From: JBDRZD01 sp964623395
GTDB taxonomy: Bacteria > Hydrothermota > Hydrothermia > Hydrothermales > Hydrothermaceae
Reading direction: 5' to 3'
DNA: 16,949 nt
Assembly: GCA_964623395.1 (NCBI GenBank)
Contig: CAZUSI010000032.1
Location: 1 to 16,949 of the forward strand
The notes beneath the pieces were generated by a model. The model ran no database searches, was not told where the DNA came from, and saw only the letters and a list, made by a program, of their open reading frames with translations. This document shows, piece by piece, positions 14,594-16,949 of this stretch (within the stretch, counting starts at the first letter, position 1; each line of letters opens with the position of its first letter). The position numbers and the translations under genes were made by a program.

Positions 14594-15908
14594 TTTTTAC
14601 CTCCTCTTTAAACACCTCAAAATTTTCATCAATAAATTTTTTTAATTCAGAAATTGCCCTTTCAGAAATAAATTTTCTTTTCTCCATCTTATCCTTAATT
14701 TTTGGAACATCTTCAAAAATACCAACATTTACATTCATTGGTTGAAAATTTTCCTTATTAAATGATGTTATATAATTTATTAATGCACCTATTGCTGTAT
14801 ATTTTGGAAATATAATAGTTTTTTTATTATTTAATCTTAAAAAGGCATTTATTCCAGCCAAAAGCCCACCTGCTGCTGCTTCCACATAACCTTCTGTTCC
14901 TATTATTTGTCCTGCAAAGAAAATATTTTCATTCTTCTTTAAAGATAAATCAGGGTTTAAAAGTTTTGGTGAATTTATATAAATATTTTTATGGACCTTT
15001 CCATACCTTAAAAATTCAGCATTTTCAAGACCAGGTATCATTCTGAAAATTCTTTCCTGCTCCTTTATTTTTAATTTGGTTTGAAAACCAACAAGTGAAT
15101 ACATGGTTCTTTCCTTATTTTCAGGTCTTAATTGAACCACTGCAAATGGTTTTTTATCTAAAATTTTTTCAAAACCACATGGTTTTAAAGGGCCACATCT
15201 CATTGTCTCGTATCCCCTTTTTGCCATAACCTCAATTGGAAGGCATCCTTCAAAATATGGAATATTTTCAAATTCCTTTTCCTCATGAATTTCTGCCTTT
15301 AAAATTTCCTCATAAAATTTTTTATATTCTTCCTCTGTCATTATTGCATTCAAATAAGAATCATCTATACCAAATCTATCTCCTTTAAAAAGTTTTTCCA
15401 TATTAAGGGAATCTGCACTTAAAATTGGTGAAACAGCATCATAAAAATATAAAAATTCTTCACCAAGATAATCTTTTAATTTATTTGCGAATTCTTCTGA
15501 TGTTAAAGGACCTGTTGCAATAATACATATACCATCAGGAATTTCCTTTACTTCTTCTCTTACTATTTCTATATTTTTATTTTCCATAAGCTTTGAAGTT
15601 ATATATTTTGAAAAAATTTCTCTATCAACAGTAAGTGCTTTACCACCATCAATTGATGAATATTTTGCTGCTTCAATTATAATTGAGCCAAGAATCTCAA
15701 GTTCTTTCTTTAAAAGACCATGTGGGTGAGTAATTTCTTTTGATTTTAATGAGTTTGAGCAAACAAGTTCTGCAAAAAATTCTGTTTTATGGGCAGGTGT
15801 CATTTTAACTGGTCTTTGCTCATAAAGAATAACCTTTCCTCCTCTTTTTGCTATCTGCCATGCTGCTTCAGAACCTGCTATTCCTCCCCCTATTACTTTT
15901 ACTTGCAC
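14586..15908 (-). CDS. trmFO: TrmFO, folate/FAD-dependent tRNA (uracil-54) methyltransferase
   Basis: Makes 5-methyluridine at position 54 of the tRNA T loop using methylene-tetrahydrofolate and FADH2. The FAD motif is GGGIAGSEAA (7-16), followed by LVCSNSLKS (48-56, C50) and FEGCLPIEVMAKRG (219-232, C222); these are the two conserved functional cysteines of the family. Then come RCGPLKPCG (237-245) and AGQIIGTEGYVEAAAGG (residues about 359-375). I place the start at GTG (15906-15908), giving 440 aa, because GAGGGG lies 5 bases upstream and family members begin directly with the FAD strand. A TTG at 15935 would add nine residues and lacks this spacing. It overlaps the eIF2B-like gene by 10 bases. 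It is co-transcribed with three tRNAs that are potential substrates; all five tRNAs here have TTC at 54-56. Confidence 0.93.
   Translation of the reverse strand: MQVKVIGGGIAGSEAAWQIAKRGGKVILYEQRPVKMTPAHKTEFFAELVCSNSLKSKEITHPHGLLKKELEILGSIIIEAAKYSSIDGGKALTVDREIFSKYITSKLMENKNIEIVREEVKEIPDGICIIATGPLTSEEFANKLKDYLGEEFLYFYDAVSPILSADSLNMEKLFKGDRFGIDDSYLNAIMTEEEYKKFYEEILKAEIHEEKEFENIPYFEGCLPIEVMAKRGYETMRCGPLKPCGFEKILDKKPFAVVQLRPENKERTMYSLVGFQTKLKIKEQERIFRMIPGLENAEFLRYGKVHKNIYINSPKLLNPDLSLKKNENIFFAGQIIGTEGYVEAAAGGLLAGINAFLRLNNKKTIIFPKYTAIGALINYITSFNKENFQPMNVNVGIFEDVPKIKDKMEKRKFISERAISELKKFIDENFEVFKEEVKNA
14599..14606 (-). promoter_or_regulatory. Strong Shine-Dalgarno site of the TRAP-like gene
   Basis: GAGGAGGT on the minus strand, 5 bases before the ATG at 14593 and inside the last codons of trmFO. 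Among the best ribosome sites in the window, suggesting efficient translation of this last gene of the operon. Confidence 0.75.
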
Positions 15909-16639
15909 CTTATCCCCTCTTCTGTAACTATGCAATCTACAAGTTCTAATGGAATGCTTTCAAAATAATAATCATCAAGTTTAAGATGTTTTAAATTGTC
16001 TGATATTTTTAAAGTTGAGGAAAGTAAATAGGATTTTACACCAAATTCCTGCGAAAGTGTTAAAATTATTCTTGTTCCAACTTTATTATAAAAACCGTCA
16101 TCATAAATCGCATCTGCTCCAATAAAAACTCCATTGACCTCTTCAAGTGCTCTTATAACATGTGTATCTGGTATTCTTTCAACTTCAAAATCATATTTTT
16201 TCAAATCCTTTTCTGTTTTTTTCCCTTCTTCTCCAGGATATGAATCAGTGCATATTATTTTTTTAATATTTACTTTATCTTTTATATTTTTTAAAGTTCT
16301 TATAACTGTTGAAGAATTTGAATGTGTTAATATCTTTAAATCCTTTGGTAAAATTTTTAAAAGGTTCTCAGAAATTTTTGGGATTGCACTTTCTATTTTC
16401 AAAATAAGTTTATCCGTTATATTTTTTACATCGTCATTTTCTTTTGCAAATATTTCCATTGCCTTATAGAAAACAGCCATTTGGGGTTTTGCCTCAATTA
16501 CTCTTTGCAATGCAGTCAAAATTTCTTCCTTTTCAATCTTAACATTTAATTTCTTTATTTCCTTTAAAAAATTAAAAAGAAGTTCTTCAGAACCAGCAGT
16601 TAAATTTCTTGAAATTTTAAAAATTACTTTTTCAAGCAT
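15899..16639 (-). CDS. eIF2B alpha/beta/delta-like protein (IF-2B family), function unknown
   Basis: A 246-aa member of the IF-2B superfamily, which includes eIF2B regulatory subunits, methylthioribose-1-phosphate isomerase and ribose-1,5-bisphosphate isomerase. A helical N-terminal part (about 1-95) precedes the Rossmann-like part with ILTHSNSSTV (103-112), CTDSYPGEEG (130-139), GADAIYDDGFYNKVGT (174-189) and a C-terminal ELVDCIVTEEG (232-242). Known isomerases carry a catalytic cysteine in the loop corresponding to THSNS, where a serine stands here. D176 of GADAI is kept. It is shorter than most relatives (about 300 aa or more). An isomerase role is therefore doubtful; nucleotide or sugar-phosphate sensing is possible. 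Its ATG is 10 bases after tRNA-Gly, with no SD. Confidence 0.78.
   Translation of the reverse strand: MLEKVIFKISRNLTAGSEELLFNFLKEIKKLNVKIEKEEILTALQRVIEAKPQMAVFYKAMEIFAKENDDVKNITDKLILKIESAIPKISENLLKILPKDLKILTHSNSSTVIRTLKNIKDKVNIKKIICTDSYPGEEGKKTEKDLKKYDFEVERIPDTHVIRALEEVNGVFIGADAIYDDGFYNKVGTRIILTLSQEFGVKSYLLSSTLKISDNLKHLKLDDYYFESIPLELVDCIVTEEGIRCK
15914..15919 (-). promoter_or_regulatory. Shine-Dalgarno site supporting the trmFO GTG start
   Basis: GAGGGG on the minus strand, 5 bases before GTG at 15908, inside the end of the upstream gene. Confidence 0.6.
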
Positions 16640-16649
16640 TATTTCTTAA

Positions 16650-16722
16650 AGCGGGAGACGGGAGTCGAACCCGCAACCCCCAGCTTGGAAGGCTGGTGCT
16701 CTTCCCATTGAGCTACTCCCGC
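16650..16722 (-). tRNA. tRNA-Gly(UCC)
   Basis: A 73-base tRNA. Acceptor arms are GCGGGAG/CTCCCGC with discriminator T, and the D arm is GCTCAATGGGAAGAGC. The anticodon stem is CCAGC/GCTGG around CTTCCAA, giving anticodon TCC. The T arm is GCGGG-TTCGACT-CCCGT. No encoded CCA. Third tRNA of the cluster, followed after 10 bases by the eIF2B-like start codon. Confidence 0.97.
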
Positions 16723-16726
16723 ATAA

Positions 16727-16809
16727 TGGAGGGGGAGGGATTCGAACCCCCGAAGGCATACGCCAGCAGATTTACAGTCTGCCCCCGTTGTCCACTTGGG
16801 TACCCCTCC
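16727..16809 (-). tRNA. tRNA-Tyr(GUA)
   Basis: An 83-base class II tRNA. Acceptor arms are GGAGGGG/CCCCTCC with discriminator A. The anticodon stem is GCAGA/TCTGC around CTGTAAA, giving anticodon GTA. It has a long variable arm, and the T arm is GGGGG-TTCGAAT-CCCTC. No encoded CCA. Spaced 4-5 bases from its neighbours. Confidence 0.97.
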
Positions 16810-16814
16810 GAAAA

Positions 16815-16887
16815 AGCCGGCGGAGGGCTTTGAACCCCCGACCTGGTGATTACAAATCACCTGCTCTACCATCTGAGCTACGCCGGC
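16815..16887 (-). tRNA. tRNA-Thr(UGU)
   Basis: A 73-base tRNA. Acceptor arms are GCCGGCG/CGCCGGC with discriminator T. The anticodon stem is GGTGA/TCACC around TTTGTAA, giving anticodon TGT. The T arm is GGGGG-TTCAAAG-CCCTC with one G-U pair. No encoded CCA. First gene of the Thr-Tyr-Gly cluster. The same order occurs widely in bacteria, often upstream of a second tRNA-Thr and tuf, which are absent here. Confidence 0.97.
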
Positions 16888-16900
16888 AAATAAGTTTATT

Positions 16901-16929
16901 ATTATACAAAATTTAAAAAAATAAGTCAA
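16901..16929 (-). promoter_or_regulatory. Strong promoter of the tRNA-Thr/Tyr/Gly operon
   Basis: On the minus strand, TTGACT (16924-16929), a 17-base spacer, and TATAAT (16901-16906), preceded by TG. Close to the sigma70 consensus and the best -35 in the window. The predicted start near 16894 is about 7 bases before the tRNA. It probably drives the tRNAs, the eIF2B-like gene, trmFO and the TRAP-like gene. Confidence 0.75.
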
Positions 16930-16934
16930 ATAAT

Positions 16935-16942
16935 TGTATAAT
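16935..16942 (+). promoter_or_regulatory. Possible -10 of a divergent gene beyond the window
   Basis: TGTATAAT on the plus strand (TATAAT at 16937-16942), identical to the -10 before the MBL-fold gene. Start would be near 16949, the last base shown. No convincing -35, and the gene it would serve lies outside. Confidence 0.3.
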
Positions 16943-16949
16943 TCCATAA

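Noticed and set aside
15909..15935. TTG at 15935 as the trmFO start
   Set aside because: It adds nine residues unlike the family N-terminus and increases the overlap with the upstream gene to 37 bases, while the GTG at 15908 has a well-spaced GAGGGG.
16639..16947. Open reading frame of 102 codons on the minus strand across the tRNA cluster
   Set aside because: It is a translation of the tRNA-Thr, -Tyr and -Gly genes; peptides such as GVAQMVEQ and GSTPVS are typical of mistranslated tRNAs.
1..16949. CRISPR arrays, insertion sequences, phage or toxin-antitoxin genes
   Set aside because: No repeated spacer-like units, terminal inverted repeats, transposase motifs or small paired toxin genes were seen on either strand; the region is ordinary core genome in content.

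Overview
The window reads as one contiguous, very compact, AT-rich bacterial chromosome segment. Protein genes look roughly 30% GC by eye, while the five tRNA genes are strikingly GC-rich. It is bacterial (TrmFO, ComM/YifB, YceD, YraN, SD-led genes, TTGxxx/TATAAT promoters). It is probably from a diderm, because one secreted protein has an outer-membrane beta-barrel C-terminus. It is plausibly a thermophile, judging from the tRNA/genome GC contrast and the Lys/Glu/Ile-rich proteins. I cannot name the phylum; an uncultivated thermophilic candidate phylum would fit. No gap without a gene exceeds 62 bases, and there are no insertion sequences, CRISPR arrays or prophage genes.

Layout. (1) 5-1503 (+): purE (class II type) and purC overlap, giving two consecutive steps of purine synthesis. 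(2) 1508-12285 (-): a long same-strand run. In transcription order it holds a predicted beta-barrel outer-membrane protein with its own leaderless promoter, and two tRNA-Ser genes with a promoter fused to the preceding stop codon. Then come a MIP18/SufT-like Fe-S protein, a YbgC-type thioesterase, an MJ0936-type phosphodiesterase, YraN and ComM. Glutamate dehydrogenase follows with its own promoter inside the end of comM, then YceD, an iron-type alcohol dehydrogenase and a heterodimeric ABC exporter of the BmrC/BmrD (TM287/288) kind. (3) 12286-12346: a 61-bp divergent promoter region in which both -10 boxes sit so close to the ATGs that the mRNAs should be leaderless or nearly so. (4) 12347-14297 (+): a metallo-beta-lactamase-fold hydrolase overlapped by a major facilitator transporter. 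(5) 14294-16887 (-): an operon led by tRNA-Thr, tRNA-Tyr and tRNA-Gly from a strong promoter, then an eIF2B-like protein, the tRNA methyltransferase TrmFO, and a homologue of TRAP, the tryptophan-activated RNA-binding protein MtrB of Bacillus.

The most notable items are as follows. The TRAP homologue keeps most of the TRAP core and several ligand-pocket positions but has lost two of the three basic RNA-binding residues; it lies far from any trp gene, in a tRNA/tRNA-modification operon. In both tRNA-headed operons the first protein gene starts only 10-12 bases after the tRNA with no Shine-Dalgarno sequence, so tRNA 3'-end processing would itself create a near-leaderless mRNA. Promoters overlap upstream stop codons, and convergent genes abut or overlap at their stops.
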